Shown here: positions 1 to 12,212 of the stretch, one piece after another
Layout of the letters: every line of letters begins with the position of its first letter
How positions within the stretch are numbered: position 1 is the stretch's first letter
Source: Nanchangia anserum
Lineage (GTDB): Bacteria; Actinomycetota; Actinomycetes; Actinomycetales; Actinomycetaceae
Length of the DNA stretch: 64,000 bases
Reading direction: 5' to 3'
Assembly: GCF_015240065.1 (NCBI RefSeq)
Contig: NZ_CP060506.1
Coordinates: 1,798,001 to 1,862,000 of the forward strand
The notes under the pieces: generated by a model
The model's database searches: none
What the model saw: the letters and a program-made list of their open reading frames with translations, nothing else
Told to the model about the DNA's origin: nothing
Program-made: the position numbers and the translations under genes

Positions 1-1159
1 GCGTGACCTCGCTGGCGCGCTACGGCCAGATTTTCGCGCTGGCGACCGAAGCCTCCGGGGTCATCCCGCAGATCTCGGTGGTGCTCGGCCCGTGCGCGGG
101 CGGGGCCGTCTACGGTCCCGCGCTCACCGACATCGTCATCATGGAGCGCGAGGCCTCCTACATGTTCGTCACCGGCCCCAAGGTCGTCCAGGCGGCGACG
201 GGCGAAAAGATCAGCTCCGCCGACCTCGGCGGCGCCGACATGCACGGCTCGGTCTCCGGCGTCGCCCACATGGTGATCGACGGCGAGCGCGAATCGCTGG
301 ATGCGGCCCGCGCCGTGCTCAGCTACCTGCCCTCGCACTGCGGCGAGGCCGCCCCGCGCTACGCCTTCGACGGTGACGACATCGGCGAGGCCCACGCCCG
401 CCGCGTCGGCGACCTCGTTCCCGAAGGCGCCAAGCAGGCCTACGACATGCGCGACGTCATCGAGGCGCTCGTCGACTACGGCGAGTTCGTCGAGATCCAC
501 GAGCACTTCGCCGCCTCGGTCGTCGTCGGCTTCGCCTGCATCGACGGGCGCGCGGTCGGCATCGTCGCCAACCAGCCCAACGTCGACGCCGGCACCCTCG
601 ACGTCGCCGCCTCCGAGAAGGCCGCCCGCTTCGTCACCCTGTGCGACACGTTCGGCCTGCCCGTCGTGACCCTCGTCGACGTTCCCGGCTATCGCCCCGG
701 CTCCGAGCAGGAGCGCGCGGGCATCATCCGCCGCGGGGCCAAGCTCATCACGGCCTACGCCTCCGCGTCCGTGCCCCTCGTCACCGTCATCGTCCGCAAG
801 GCCTATGGCGGGGCCTACATCGTCATGGGCTCGAAGTCGCTTGGTGCCGACGTCGCGCTGGCGTGGCCGGGCGCCGAAATCGCCGTCATGGGGGCCGAGG
901 GAGCCGTCGACATCCTCCACGGCAAGTCCCTGGCCGCCGCCGAGCGCCCGGCGTCGACGTCGCGGCCCAGCGCGCCCACTACATCGAGCAGTGGCGCGCC
1001 AGCGAGATCTCGCCCGATCGTGCCCTGCAAACGGGAGAGCTCGACGGTCTCGTCGATCCGGGCGAAACCCGCTGGGCCATCATCGATGCGCTGCGGGTGA
1101 CCGCGGCCAAGCCCCGCCCGGCGCGCAGCCCGCGGGTCCGTCCGAACCCGCCCCTGTAA
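1..1159 (+). CDS. accD: Acyl-CoA carboxylase beta subunit (carboxyltransferase), 5' partial, frameshifted
   Basis: Biotin-dependent carboxyltransferase subunit that moves CO2 from carboxybiotin to acetyl- or propionyl-CoA, here probably supplying malonyl-CoA to the FAS just downstream. The N-terminal part lies outside the window. Visible family motifs are GPCAGGAVYGPALTD near base 90, the second-half GYRPGSEQERAGIIRRGAK around 690-740, and KAYGGAYIVMGSK around 800. Reading frame 3 holds the protein to about base 945; the conserved C-terminus (GVDVAAQRAHYIEQW to the stop at 1157-1159) continues in frame 2. Adding one C to the CCC at 947-949 restores one frame, so I read this as a homopolymer undercall rather than real decay. 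Acetyl-CoA versus propionyl-CoA specificity cannot be told from sequence alone. Confidence 0.9.
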
Positions 1160-1209
1160 CGACCTCGTAATCGTTGTCCGTCGTTTGGTTTGTCAAGGAG
1201 TCTGCCTCA

Positions 1210-4200
1210 ATGCCCTCTTCGCCTCTCGCTTCGCTCGACGCCCCCTACGCCCTGCTGCTGGCCGGCCAGGGATCGCGGTGGCAGCCGGTTCTCGCCGACA
1301 CGATTGCCGACCCCGCCCTCGCCGAGGTGGCCCAGGCCGCGCTTGAACGCGCCACGGCTCTCATCGCGCCGGTTGCCCGCGAGTGCGAACTCGCCTCGCC
1401 CGGCGCGCGCGATGCACTTGCTCAGCTCGTGCGCGGCGGCGAGGCTCCCGAGCGCACCAGCGTGGGAGTGAGCGTCCCGGCGATCACGCTGACCCAGCTC
1501 ATGCTCACGCGCGCGCTCATGGATTCGGGGCTCGACCCCGCCCACGATCGCCCGCTTGCCGTGCTCGGGCACTCCCAGGGCATCCTCGGGGCGCGTGCCG
1601 CACAGGCACTTCTCGACGGCGATGACGAGGCCGTGGCCGCGTGGATCGGCGTCGCGCTGCTCGTCGGTGCCGGTGCCGATGCGGGGGCCCTACAGGCCGA
1701 CGCGAGCGCGAGCGCGGGGGCCACGCCGATGCTGTCGATCCGCGGCGTCGACCCGACCCTCGTCGCGTCGCTGGCTGACGAGAGCGTGAGCGAGGCCGTC
1801 GTCAACGGGCCGAACGCACGCGTGTGGTCCGGGCGTCCGCGCGATCTGCTCGCGCTGCGCCGCGCCGTCCAGGCGCAGGTGGACGCCTACACCGCGGGCC
1901 TGGATGCCCGCCGCTACGGCGGTGCCCCGCTGACGCCGGTCTTCGACTTCCTACCGACCGACGCCCCGTTCCACTCGGCGCTGCTTGACGGTGCCCTCGA
2001 GCGGGTGCGCGCGTGGTTCGCCGCCTGCCCGCAGCTGACGGAGGCAATCAGTGCGCGTGAGGCCGAGGCCGTGGCCCGGGCTATCCTCGTCGAGCCGGAT
2101 CGCTGGGATCACCAGATCACCGAGGCGATTGATGCCGGTGCCGGCTGGTTCGTCAATGTCGGTCCCTCGGACACGCTCGTGCGGCTGAGCGCTCCGCTGC
2201 TGGAGGGCACCGGCGCGGCGATCATCGACGCCGGCTGCCCCGATGCGCTGCTGACGTGCGACACGCCGGGATGGGACCTGCCCGAGCGCATCGATTACGC
2301 GGACTTCGCCCCGAAGCTCGCGACGCTGCCGAGCGGGCGCACCGTCCTCGACACGGCGTTTTCGCGCCTGACGGGCTTGTCGCCGCTCATGCTTCCCGGG
2401 ATGACGCCAACGACGGTGACGCCCGAGATCGTCGCCGCGGCCGCGAACGCCGGCATCTGGAGCGAGCTTGCCGGTGGCGGGCAATATTCCGATGACGTGT
2501 TCTCCACCCACCTGGCCGGACTGCGCGAGCTGCTCGAGCCGGGGCGCGCCGTCGGCTTCAACGCCATGTTCTTCGACCGCTTCATGTGGAACCTCCAGTT
2601 CGGCGTGACGAAGATCGTTCCCAAGGCGCGCCGCCAGGGCGCCCCGTTCCACGCCGTGACCATCGCCGCGGGGATTCCCGAGCCCGACGAGGCCGACGCC
2701 CTCATCAACGAGCTGCGCGCCGACGGCTTCACCTATCTCGCGTTCAAGCCGGGGACGACCGAGCAGATTCGCGCGGTCATCGACATCGCCCGCGCCCACT
2801 CCGACATTGACCTCATCATCCAGATCGAGGACGGCCACGCCGGCGGACACCACTCGTGGGTCAACCTCGACAATCTCCTGCTGGAGACATACGCGGATCT
2901 GCGGCGCACCTCAAATCTCGTCATCGCCGTTGGCGGCGGCATCGGGACTCCCGAACGCGCCGCCGACTACCTGACTGGGCGGTGGGCGCTCGCGTGGGGG
3001 CGGCGGCCTATGCCGGTCGATGCCGTCATGATCGGCACGGCCGCGATGGCGACCGCCGAGGCGCGCACGTCGCCTCAGGTCAAGGAGTTGCTGCGCGATA
3101 CCCCGGGCATCGACGACCCGACCGGGTGGCTCGGTCGCGGCGAGTCGAAGGGCGGGATGACGTCGGGCCTGTCGCACCTGGACGCCGACATGTACGAGAT
3201 CGACAATTCCTCGGCGCGCGCCTCCCGCCTCATTCGGTCCCTGGGCGGGGACCGCGAGGCGATCGCCGCGCGTCGCGATGAGCTGATCGAGGCGCTGGCG
3301 CGCACGGCGAAGCCGTACTTCGGTGACCTGGGCGAGATGACGTACGCCGAGTGGGCCGAACGCCTCGTCTCGCTCACCCACCCGGTGACGGATTGGACGT
3401 GGTCGGACCGCATCCTCGACGTCTTTCAGCGCATCGAGGCCCGCCTGAACCCCCAGGAGACGGGCGAGATCGAGACCCTGTTCGCTTCCATTGACGACGT
3501 CGCCGATGCGCCGGCGGCGCTCGCCCGCCTGCTCGAGGCCTACCCGAGCGCCCACACCGAGCGCGTCGCCCCGCCGGATCAGCGGTGGTTCCCGACTCTG
3601 TGTCGCAAGCACCCCAAGCCGATGCCGTTCGTGCCCATCCTCGACGACGGCGATCTGGCTCGCTGGTGGGGAACGGACACCCTGTGGCAGTCCGAGGATC
3701 CGCGCTTCCCGGCCGACGCCGTGCGCGTCATCCCCGGCCCCGTGTCGGTTGCCGGCATCGACCGGATCAACGAGCCCGTCGGCGACATGTTCACCCGGTG
3801 GGAGGACGCGCTCGCCGAGGAGCTGACCGCGGCGGGGACCCGCGCGACGTCGGTCTTCTCGCGCCTGGGCTCGTGCGCCGACGAGGAGGCTTCCTGCGCC
3901 AGGCCACCCACCTGGAGTGGAACGGCACCCTCGTCGCGAACCCGGCACTCGCGCTGGGGCAGGCGTGCCGGATCGAGCGCGAAGCCGACGGCTGGGTGCT
4001 GCGGGTGTGCTGTGACACCTCGTGGGATGACCTGGCTGGCGTCGACGCCCACGCCGTGCGCTCGTCGACGTTCCCGTCACCGTTCCGGCGGGCTGCCAGG
4101 CCGGTGGCTACCCCGTCGTCGACATGGCCCGCATGTCGGTGACGGCCTACGACCTGCTCGGCGGTGCCGCCGGCATCGGACGACCTCGCCCAGCGGCGAC

Positions 4201-7200
4201 CCGCTGACGGCGATGCCGCCCGTGACGCCCGACGACGCGTGGGGGCTCGTCACCTCGTCCTTCACCATGAGCGAGCAGATGGGACTCACGCACGCGCGCG
4301 CCACGGGCTCGGCCCTGCGCGCCCACCTCGCGCGTCAGGTCCCCGACGCCCTCGTCGGCGCGTGCTGGCCGACGATTTACCAGGCGCTGGGGACCGCCAA
4401 GCGCGACGGCATCCCCGTCATCGAGGGCCTGGTCAACGCCGTTCACCTTGATCACACGCTCACGCTCGTCGCCGATCAGCCGGCGTGGGGCACGAGGGTG
4501 ACCACGCGGGGCCGCTGCGCCGACGTCGCCGAGTCTTCGGCGGGGCGCGTCGTCACCGTCACCGTCGATCTGCTCGCGGGCGATGAACCGTTCGCGTACC
4601 TGACGGAACGCTTCGCGATCCGCGGGCGTGCGACGACCGATCTGCCGCCCGAGCCCAGCCCGGACTTCACCCGCGGGGCCGAGATCATCGACACGCCGCG
4701 CTCGTTCTGGCGCCGCGCCCGCGTCGTCGCGCCCTCGGGCATGACGGCGTTTGCCAACGCCTCGGGCGACTTCAACCCCATCCACACCTCCTACGCGGCC
4801 GCCCGCCTGGCTGGCCTCGACGCTCCGCTCGTCCACGGCATGTGGCTCTCCGCCACCGCCCAGCACCTGCTGGCGGCCGATGCGCCCGGTGGCGCGGTCG
4901 TCCCCGGCGTCGGCATCATCGAGGGCACTCAGCAGCCGGCGCGCATCCTCGCGTGGTCGTACGAGATGTTCGGCATGGTCAACCTCGGTGACGAAATCAC
5001 CTTGACCGCCGAGCGCCTGGGCCGCACAGCTGCCGGGCAGCGCGTCATCGCCGTGACGGCGACGATCGGCGACGAGGTCGTCTCGCGCGGGCGCGCCCTC
5101 ATCGACGCCCCGCGCACCGCCTACGTCTACCCCGGCCAGGGCATCCAGCGCGCGGGCATGGGACTGGATCACCTGACCCCGCTCACCCGCGAAATCTGGG
5201 ATCGCGCCGACGCGCACACCCGCTCGTCGCTGGGCTTCTCGATCCTCCAGATCGTGCGCGACAACCCCAAGCAGATCCGCGTGGGCAACGAGACCGTGCG
5301 TCACCGCGAGGGCGTCCTCAACCTCACCCAGTTCACCCAGGTGGCGCTGGCGACCCTCGCCTACGCCCAGACCCAGCAGCTGCGCGCCGATGCGACGTTC
5401 ACGCCGAACGCCTACTTCGCCGGTCACTCGCTGGGCGAATACAACGCGCTGGCCGCGTGCGCGGATATCTTCCCGCTCGAGGCCGTCATCGACCTCGTCT
5501 ACCAGCGCGGTTCTGCCATGCACTCGCTCGTCGAGCGCGACAGCGAGGGCGTGTCCGGCTACGCGATGGCCGCGATCCGCCCGAACCAGTGCGGTATCGC
5601 GCCCGAGCGCGTGCGCGACTACGTCGCCGAGGTGGCTGAGACCAGCGGGGAGTTCCTCGAGGTCGTCAACGAGAACCTTCTCGGTGCCCAGTACACCGTC
5701 GCCGGCACGCTGGCGGGCTTGCGCGCCCTCGAGACCGACATCTCCGAGCGCGCCCGCGCCGCGGGGGGTCGCCGCAGCTTCCTGCTCATTCCCGGCATCG
5801 ACGTGCCGTTCCACTCCTCGCGGCTGCGCTCGGGTGTGCCGGCCTTCCGCGACACACTGGCCGAGCTCATGCCGCACGACATCGATGTCGACGTCCTCGA
5901 GGGACGCTACATCCCCAACCTCGTCGCCCGCCCCTTCGAGCTGAGCGACGACTTCGCCCGCGCGATCTGCGAGGTCGCGCCCTCGCAGGCGGCGGCTGAT
6001 CTCGTCGAGGTCGGCGTCGAGGCGGCGATCGCGCGCGATGGCCGCACCGCGGTTGCCCGCACGCTCCTCATCGAGCTGCTGGCCTGGCAGTTCGCCTCGC
6101 CGGCGGTGGATCGAGACGCAGGATCTGCTCATGCGCGCCGATCGGTGCGCGGTCGAGCGCGTCGTCGAGGTCGGCCTCGCCAGCGCCCCGACGCTTGCCG
6201 GCCTGGCCGAGAAGACGCTCGCGCTGCCCGACTTCGCCGACCGGATGGTCGAGGTCCTCAACACCGAGCGCGACGCCGAGCGGGTCGCCGATAGCGAGCG
6301 GCTGACGCCCCCGGCAGCCCCCGAGGCCACGCCGGAGGACGCGCCGGCTCCCGAGGCCGCCCCCGCCGAGAGCGCCGAGGCGCCCGCCGCCCCGGCTCCG
6401 ACTGCACCGACCGCACCCGCGGCACCTGCGCAGGTCGGCGGGGACCTCGTCGATGCTCCCCTGAGCGGTGCCGAAGCCGTGCGGGTCCTGCTGGCCCACC
6501 ACACGTCGCTGACGTTGGACGAGATCGGCGATGACGACACGATCGACACGCTGACCAACGGGGTGTCCTCGAAGCGCAACCAGGTGCTCATGGATCTGGC
6601 CGCCGAACTCGGCGTGCCGACGATCGAGGGTGCGGCCGAGGCGACGATCGCCGAGCTGTCGGCTTCGATCGCCCAGGTCGCCCCGGGGTATCGCGCCTTC
6701 GGGCCCGTCCTCGACGACGCCGTGAGCGCCCGGGTGCGCCAGGTCGTTGGCGGCGCTGGTCTGACCGTGGCCAACGCCAGCTCCTATATCACCGACACCC
6801 GCGGCCTGCCGGCCGGCTGGGGTCCGCGAGTCCTTGCCCACGTGTTCTTGGCGACGCGCTCGGGAACGTCCTCGCGCGGTGCCGAGTTGGGGTCGCTGCC
6901 CGACGTCACGGCGTCGCGCGCCGAGGCGACCGCGCTGCTCGACGCCGCCATCGAGGCCGTCGCGGCCTCCCTCGGCGTCAGCCTGGCAAGCGATGCCGGC
7001 GGCGAATCCGGCGGGGTCGTCGATTCGCGCGAGCTGGCCGCCCTGCGCGAGGAGCTGATGGGCGAGAACGGACTCCTTGCCGAACAGGCCCGCGCCATGC
7101 TGCGCGCCCTGGGTGCCGAAGCGGCGCCGACCCAGCCCAGCGCCGATGCCGAGGCGCACACCCTCGCCGCTCGCGTCGACGCCGAACTCGGCGCCGGCTG

Positions 7201-10200
7201 GCTGGCGTCGGTGGCCCCGGCCTTCGATGCGCGCCGGTGCGTGCTGCTCGATGACCGGTGGGCGAGTGCCCGCGAGGATCTGGCCCACGTTGCCGCCGGC
7301 GACATCGCCGCGGCCGACGTCGATCCCGCGCGCTTTGTCGGCGGCGGGCAGTCGCTGGCCGACCTCGCCACATGGTACGCCGCCCACACCGATGACGCGG
7401 CCCGCCGCGACGTCTTGACGACCGTCGCCCGCGAGGCGATGACCCCGGCGGCGGGACGGTTCGCGGGGCAGGTCGCCCTCGTCACCGGGGCAGCTCCGCG
7501 CTCGATCGCCGGCGCGGTGCTCGCCGACCTCCTCGCCGAGGGCGCGACCGTCATCGCCACCGCCAGCTCGATCACGCCGGCGCGCCTGGCCTGGGCGAAG
7601 GCGCTCTACCGCGACCACGCGGCGATGACCGCCAGCCTGTGGCTCGTCCCGGCCAACCTCGCCTCCTTCGCCGACGTCGACGCCCTCGTCGAGTGGATCG
7701 GCTCGGACTACACCGAGACCCACGGCGCCTCGACCGACCTCGTCAAGCCCGCGTGCGTGCCTGACGTCGTCTTCCCGTTCGCGGCCGGCGGGGTGCGCGG
7801 ACGCACGGGTGAGGACCCGGCCGACGCGCTCGCTCAGGCGCGCCTGCTGCTGTTCTCGGTCGAGCGCACGATCGATCGCCTCGCTGCACTGGCCGGCGCA
7901 CAGGCCGATCCGCGCCGCGTCCACGTCGTCCTTCCCGGCTCGCCCAACCGCGGCATCTTCGGCGGCGACGGCGCCTACGGCGAGGTCAAGGCCGCCTTTG
8001 ACGCCGTGTGCGAGAAGTGGCACACACGAGGCCGGCTGGCCGCAGTTCATCACGCTCGCGCACCCGCAGATCGGTTGGGTGTCGGGAACCTCGCTCATGG
8101 GCGCCAACGACGCGCTGATTCCGGCGGCCAAGGCCGCGGGCATCGACGTCATGGCCCCCGAGGACCTCTCGCGCCGCCTCCTCGACCTCGCCGACGACGA
8201 GGCCCGCGAGCGCGCCGCGAGCGCGCCGCTACAGGCCGACTTCACCGGCGGCCTGGCCGAGGCGGGGATCGACCTGGCGGCGATGGCTCGCGAGGTTCGC
8301 GCCCAGGCCCAGTCGACACCGACCGAGACCGAGGCCGAGAAGGTGGCGACGGTGCCGGCCCTGCCGACGCTTTGCGCCCCGACGCTCGCCACGCGCCTGG
8401 AGTGGAGCGAGGTCTCGACCCCGCTGGCCGAACAGGTCGTCATCGTCGGCCTGGGTGAGGTCAGCGCATGGGGAACCGGCCGGACCCGTCACAGCGCGGA
8501 ATTCGGTGCCGAGGTCGAGCTGACGGCGGCCGGCATTATGGAGCTGGCGTGGGGCATGGGCCTCATCACCTGGCAGGATTCTCAGCCGGCCGGGTGGGTC
8601 GACGCTGAGGGCACCCCGGTGCCCGAGACCGAGATCGCCGACCGCTTCCGCGACGAGGTCATCGCGCGGTGCGGGATCCGTCCCCTCGCCGATGACGAGC
8701 ATCTGCGCGATGCCGCCTCGATCGACGTCGCGACGGTGTACCTGCCCAGCGAGCAGACGTTCGCGGTGGCCGACGAGGCCGAGGCGCGCGACTACCTCGC
8801 CGCCGACGGCACGCACACCGAGATCTGGTGCGACGAGGGCACGTGGTACGTGCGCAAGGCGGCCGGCGCCAAGGTGCGGGTGCCCAAGCGCGCGACGCTC
8901 ACGCGCACGGTCGGCGGGCAGATTCCCACCGATTTCGACCCGACGCGCTGGGGAATCACGCCGGCGATGGCCTCGGGGCTCGATCGCATCGCCCAGTGGA
9001 ATCTCGTCACCGCCGTGGAGGCCTTCATCTCGTCCGGCTTCAGCCCGACCGAGCTGCTTCAGGCCTGCCACCCGGCCGACGTCTCGACGACGCAGGGTAC
9101 GGGGATCGGCGGCATGATGTCGCTGCGCAAGGTCTTCCTCGACCGGTTCCTCGGCGAGGATCGCCCGGCCGACATCTTGCAGGAAGCCCTGCCCAACGTC
9201 GTTGCCGCGCACACGATGCAGGCCTACATCGGCGGGTACGGCCAGATGATCCACCCGGTGGGCGCGTGCGCGACCGCGGCGGTGTCCATCGAAGAGGGCG
9301 TCGACAAGATCCGCCTGGGCAAGTCGTCGTTCGTCGTGGCCGGCGGTATCGACGACATCTCGGTCGAGTCGCTGACGGGCTTCGGCGACATGAACGCGAC
9401 GGCTCGCTCCTCTGAGCTGGCCGAGCGCGGCATCGAGTCGCGCTACTTCTCGCGCGCCGGGGACCGGCGTCGAGGCGGCTTCCTCGAGGCGGCCGGCGGC
9501 GGCACGGTGCTGCTCACCCGCGGTGACATCGCGGCCGACCTAGGTCTGCCCGTCTACGGCGTCGTCGCCTACGCGCGCTCGTTCGGCGACGGGGCCCACC
9601 AGTCGATTCCCGCGCCCGGCCTGGGCGTGGTGGCGGCGGGCCGCGGCGGCACCAACTCGCAACTGGCCCGCGATCTCGCCGGCCTCGGGCTCACCGCGTC
9701 GGACATCGCCGTGGTCTCCAAGCACGACACGTCGACGCGCGCCAACGACCCGAACGAGGCGAACGCGCACGCCCGCCTGGCTCGCGCCCTCGAGCGCGAG
9801 GTCGGCAATCCCCTCTACGTCGTGTCCCAGAAGACCGTGACGGGGCACGCCAAGGGTGGGGCCGCGCTGTTCCAGGTCGCCGGATTGACCGAGATGTTCA
9901 CCCACCAGGTGATTCCCGGCAACCGCGCGCTGGACTGCCTGGACCCGCAGATGCGCGAGTACATGCCGCTGCTGTGGCTACGCGCCCCGTTGCGCCCGGC
10001 CCAGCCGATCCGCGCGGGCGTCTTGACCTCGCTCGGCTTCGGCCACGTCGGGGCCCTCGTCGTGCTCGCGCACCCGAGCGCCTTCGAGCAGGCCCTGGCC
10101 GATAGTCGCGGCGAGAAGGTGGCCAAGGCGTGGCGCGAACGCGCGCTGTCTCGCCTGCGCGCCGGCCACACGCGGCGTCTCGACGCCATGTGCGGTGGTG

Positions 10201-10343
10201 AGGCACTGTTCAGCCCGGTCACGGATCGGCGCTTCGGTGACCTCAGTGGGGATGCCCTCACCGAGGCCGAAGCCGCGGTTCTCCTCTCCCCCGATGCGCG
10301 CCTCGATGCGACGGGTCGTCTCGTCGCCCGGGTGGACGCGTGA
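1210..10343 (+). CDS. fas: Type I fatty acid synthase, multidomain, interrupted by about six frameshifts
   Basis: Single-chain FAS-I that makes long acyl-CoA from acetyl- and malonyl-CoA in the cytosol. The ATG at 1210 is chosen because AAGGAG sits at 1195-1200. Domains in order: acetyltransferase (GHSQG near 1567), FMN enoyl reductase (GMTPTTVTPEI near 2398), hotdog dehydratase (GDFNPIHTSY near 4768), malonyl/palmitoyl transferase (GHSLGEY near 5425), Ala/Pro swinging linker 6300-6440, ACP with the likely phosphopantetheine Ser at 6566-6568 (GVSSKRNQ), ketoreductase (VTGAAPRSIAGA near 7490, YGEVK near 7977) and ketosynthase (Cys at 9267-9269, GHAKGG near 9842). With frames joined the product is about 3040 residues, the usual length for actinobacterial FAS-I. 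The frame breaks near 3890, 4062, 4180, 4190, 6105 and 8033; conserved protein continues on both sides of each. The phosphopantetheinyl transferase is a separate overlapping gene. Confidence 0.93.
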
Positions 10344-10795
10344 TCATCGGGCACGGCGTCGACATCGTCGACATCGCCTCCTTCGCCGCCCAGTTGGCGG
10401 CGCCGGGGTCGCGATTCGGCGACGTCTTCACCGCGCGCGAGCGCGCCGAATCGGTGCGCCGCGCGAACCCGGATGCCTCTTTCGCTGCCCGCTGGGCCGC
10501 GAAAGAGGCGGCCGTCAAGGCGTGGTGTCAGGCATGCGCCCCCGCAGCCCCTCCCCTGGCACCCGATCAGCTGGACTGGTCCCACCTCGGTGTCATCACC
10601 GATCGGTGGGGCCGGCCCCAGCTGTCTATCACCGGCGACCTCGCGGCCGCGCTGAACAGCCTCACCGATCGGTGGGGCCCCGTGAGGTGGCATCTGTCGT
10701 TGTCCCACGATGGCCCGCTCGCCCTGGCGAGCGTCGTCATGAGTGCCGATACCCCACCCGGTTTCGGGTGGACAACACGTAAGGATCCATCATGA
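10340..10795 (+). CDS. acpS: Holo-[acyl-carrier-protein] synthase
   Basis: Transfers 4'-phosphopantetheine from CoA to the ACP serine of the FAS encoded immediately upstream. The 151-residue product shows the family's N-terminal GHGVDIVDI metal-binding stretch, the FTARERAE segment, the AARWAAKEAAVKAW core helix and a C-terminal WHLSLSHDG motif. The GTG start overlaps the fas stop as GTGA, and the stop overlaps the bioY ATG as ATGA, so fas, acpS and bioY are probably translationally coupled in one operon. Fungal FAS carries this domain fused at the C-terminus; here it is a separate protein, as in mycobacteria. Confidence 0.92.
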   Translation: MIIGHGVDIVDIASFAAQLAAPGSRFGDVFTARERAESVRRANPDASFAARWAAKEAAVKAWCQACAPAAPPLAPDQLDWSHLGVITDRWGRPQLSITGDLAAALNSLTDRWGPVRWHLSLSHDGPLALASVVMSADTPPGFGWTTRKDPS

Positions 10796-11390
10796 GCACT
10801 GCCTATCCCGTTCTTGCCGACCACTTCGTGCCTCGCCGCCTCACGCGCACGAGCGACATGATCCGCCAGGCGGGTCTGGTCTTTGCCGGCGCCGCGCTCG
10901 TCGGCATCCTCGCCCAGGTGGCGATTCCGCTGTGGCCCGTGCCGGTGACCGGCCAGACCCTCGGCGTCCTCCTCGTCGCCGGCGTCCTCGGCTCAAAGCG
11001 CGGCGCCGCCGCGCTGACGACCTACATGGTGCTGGGCCTGGCGGGACTGCCGTGGTTTTCCGGAATGACCGGCTCGCTCGCCTCGGTGGCGACCCGGCGT
11101 TCGGCTACATCATCGGCTTCATTCCCGCCGCCTATTTCCTCGGGCGTGCCTGCGAGCGGCGGTGGGATCGCAGCCTGTGGCGCTCGCTGGCGGCCTGTGC
11201 CCTCGCCTCGACGATTCCCTTCCTCATCGGGGTGCCCTACCTGTGGGTCGTCATGGCGGGGCTGGGGACCACCCTGTCGTTTGGTCAGCTGATGGCCGCG
11301 GGCGTCACCCCGTTCATCCTCGGCGGCATCATCAAGGCCGCGATCGGCGGCGTCGCGCTGCCGGCGGCATGGGCGGCAATCCGGCGTTGA
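10792..11390 (+). CDS. bioY: Biotin transporter BioY, frameshifted
   Basis: Membrane substrate-binding component for biotin uptake. The first half (PVPVTGQTLGVLLVAG motif, then AALTTYMVLGLAGLPWF) is in frame 1; the second half (DPAFGYIIGFIPAAYFLG and TLSFGQLMAAGVTPFILGG) is in frame 3. Adding one G to the GG at 11085-11086 gives a continuous protein of about 199 residues with the usual six hydrophobic segments. The start follows AAGGAT and overlaps the acpS stop. Its place behind carboxylase and FAS genes fits supply of the biotin that acyl-CoA carboxylase needs. No bioMN energising genes are adjacent, so it either works alone or shares an ECF module encoded elsewhere. Confidence 0.88.
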
Positions 11391-11449
11391 GACAGCGCGC
11401 GAGGCGGTAGGGTTTTCTCATCCGGATATCCCCCGCCGCGCTATCTGCT

Positions 11450-11465
11450 GGTGTGCTACCTCACA
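11450..11465. promoter_or_regulatory. Candidate Crp/Fnr-type operator upstream of crp
   Basis: GGTGTGCTACCTCACA keeps the GTG-N8-CAC spacing of the mycobacterial Crp consensus TGTGA-N6-TCACA and matches 8 of its 10 defined positions. It lies 57 bases before the crp start, so autoregulation is plausible. This is one imperfect site with no support from a second copy, hence low confidence. Confidence 0.3.
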
Positions 11466-11521
11466 AATAGTGCACAATAGAGGGGACGCCTTCCATTTTG
11501 CTGGCAGTGAGGAGTGTTTTC

Positions 11522-12211
11522 ATGGCAGTTGACGCCACGTTCTTGACGAAGGTTCCGTTGTTTGAGAGCCTGCCTCGCCACGCCCAGGAGCAGCTGGCCC
11601 ACATGATGGGCGAGGCGAGCCTGCGCCGCGGCGAGAACCTCTTCGACGAGGGCGACCAGGGCGACCGCCTCTACGTCGTCGTCGACGGCAAGATCAAGCT
11701 CGGACACCAAGAGCAGCGCGACGGCCGTGAGAACCTCCTCGCCGTGTTGGGGCCGCGCGAGGTCCTCGGCGAGCTCACGCTGTTCGATCCGGGGCCGCGC
11801 TCAACGACGGCCACGGCCATCTCGCCGTGCAAGCTCTACTACCTCGATCACTCCGACCTCATGGCGTTCATTGAGGAGAATCCCTCGCTGGCCCAAGAGA
11901 TGCTCAAGGCCCTGGCCCAGCGCCTGCGCCGCACGAACGACGCGCTGGCCGACCTCGTGTTTGCCGACGTGCCCGGGCGCGTCGCGAAGGCGCTGCTGGA
12001 CCTGGCCGAGCGCTTCGGCTCGCACACGGAGTCGGGGGCCCTCCACGTTCCTCACGAGCTCACCCAGGAGGAGCTGGCCCAGCTGGTCGGCGCCTCGCGC
12101 GAAACGGTCAACAAGTCACTGGCCCACTTCGTCTCGCGCGGGTGGATTCACCTCGAGGGTCGCGCCGTCACCCTGCTCGACGTCGAGGGGCTGCGCCGCC
12201 GCGCCCGCTAA
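11522..12211 (+). CDS. crp: Crp/Fnr-family transcriptional regulator
   Basis: A 229-residue cAMP-receptor-like regulator. The start ATG at 11522 is chosen because GAGGAG lies 8-9 bases upstream. An N-terminal cyclic-nucleotide-binding beta-roll (residues about 10-125, with GDRLYVVVDGKIKL and GELTLFDPGPRSTT) is followed by a long dimerisation helix and a winged helix-turn-helix near residues 175-200 (LTQEELAQLVGASRETVNK). The order crp, ridA, DUF4177, whiB, ponA2, metallophosphoesterase matches M. tuberculosis Rv3676-Rv3683, so this is likely the Rv3676 orthologue. It carries no Fnr-type cysteine cluster at the N-terminus, so cAMP sensing is more likely than iron-sulphur oxygen sensing. Confidence 0.92.
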   Translation: MAVDATFLTKVPLFESLPRHAQEQLAHMMGEASLRRGENLFDEGDQGDRLYVVVDGKIKLGHQEQRDGRENLLAVLGPREVLGELTLFDPGPRSTTATAISPCKLYYLDHSDLMAFIEENPSLAQEMLKALAQRLRRTNDALADLVFADVPGRVAKALLDLAERFGSHTESGALHVPHELTQEELAQLVGASRETVNKSLAHFVSRGWIHLEGRAVTLLDVEGLRRRAR

Positions 12212-12212
12212 C

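Noticed and set aside
4147-8443. Two very long open frames on the minus strand antisense to fas (875 and 791 codons)
   Set aside because: They mirror the GC-rich fas codons, have no ribosome-binding site and show no recognisable protein family; fas itself explains the region.
10596-10679. An identical 18-bp string repeated 66 bases apart inside acpS
   Set aside because: Both copies are in frame, and each falls where AcpS proteins normally have a similar segment; probably chance codon use and not a duplication.
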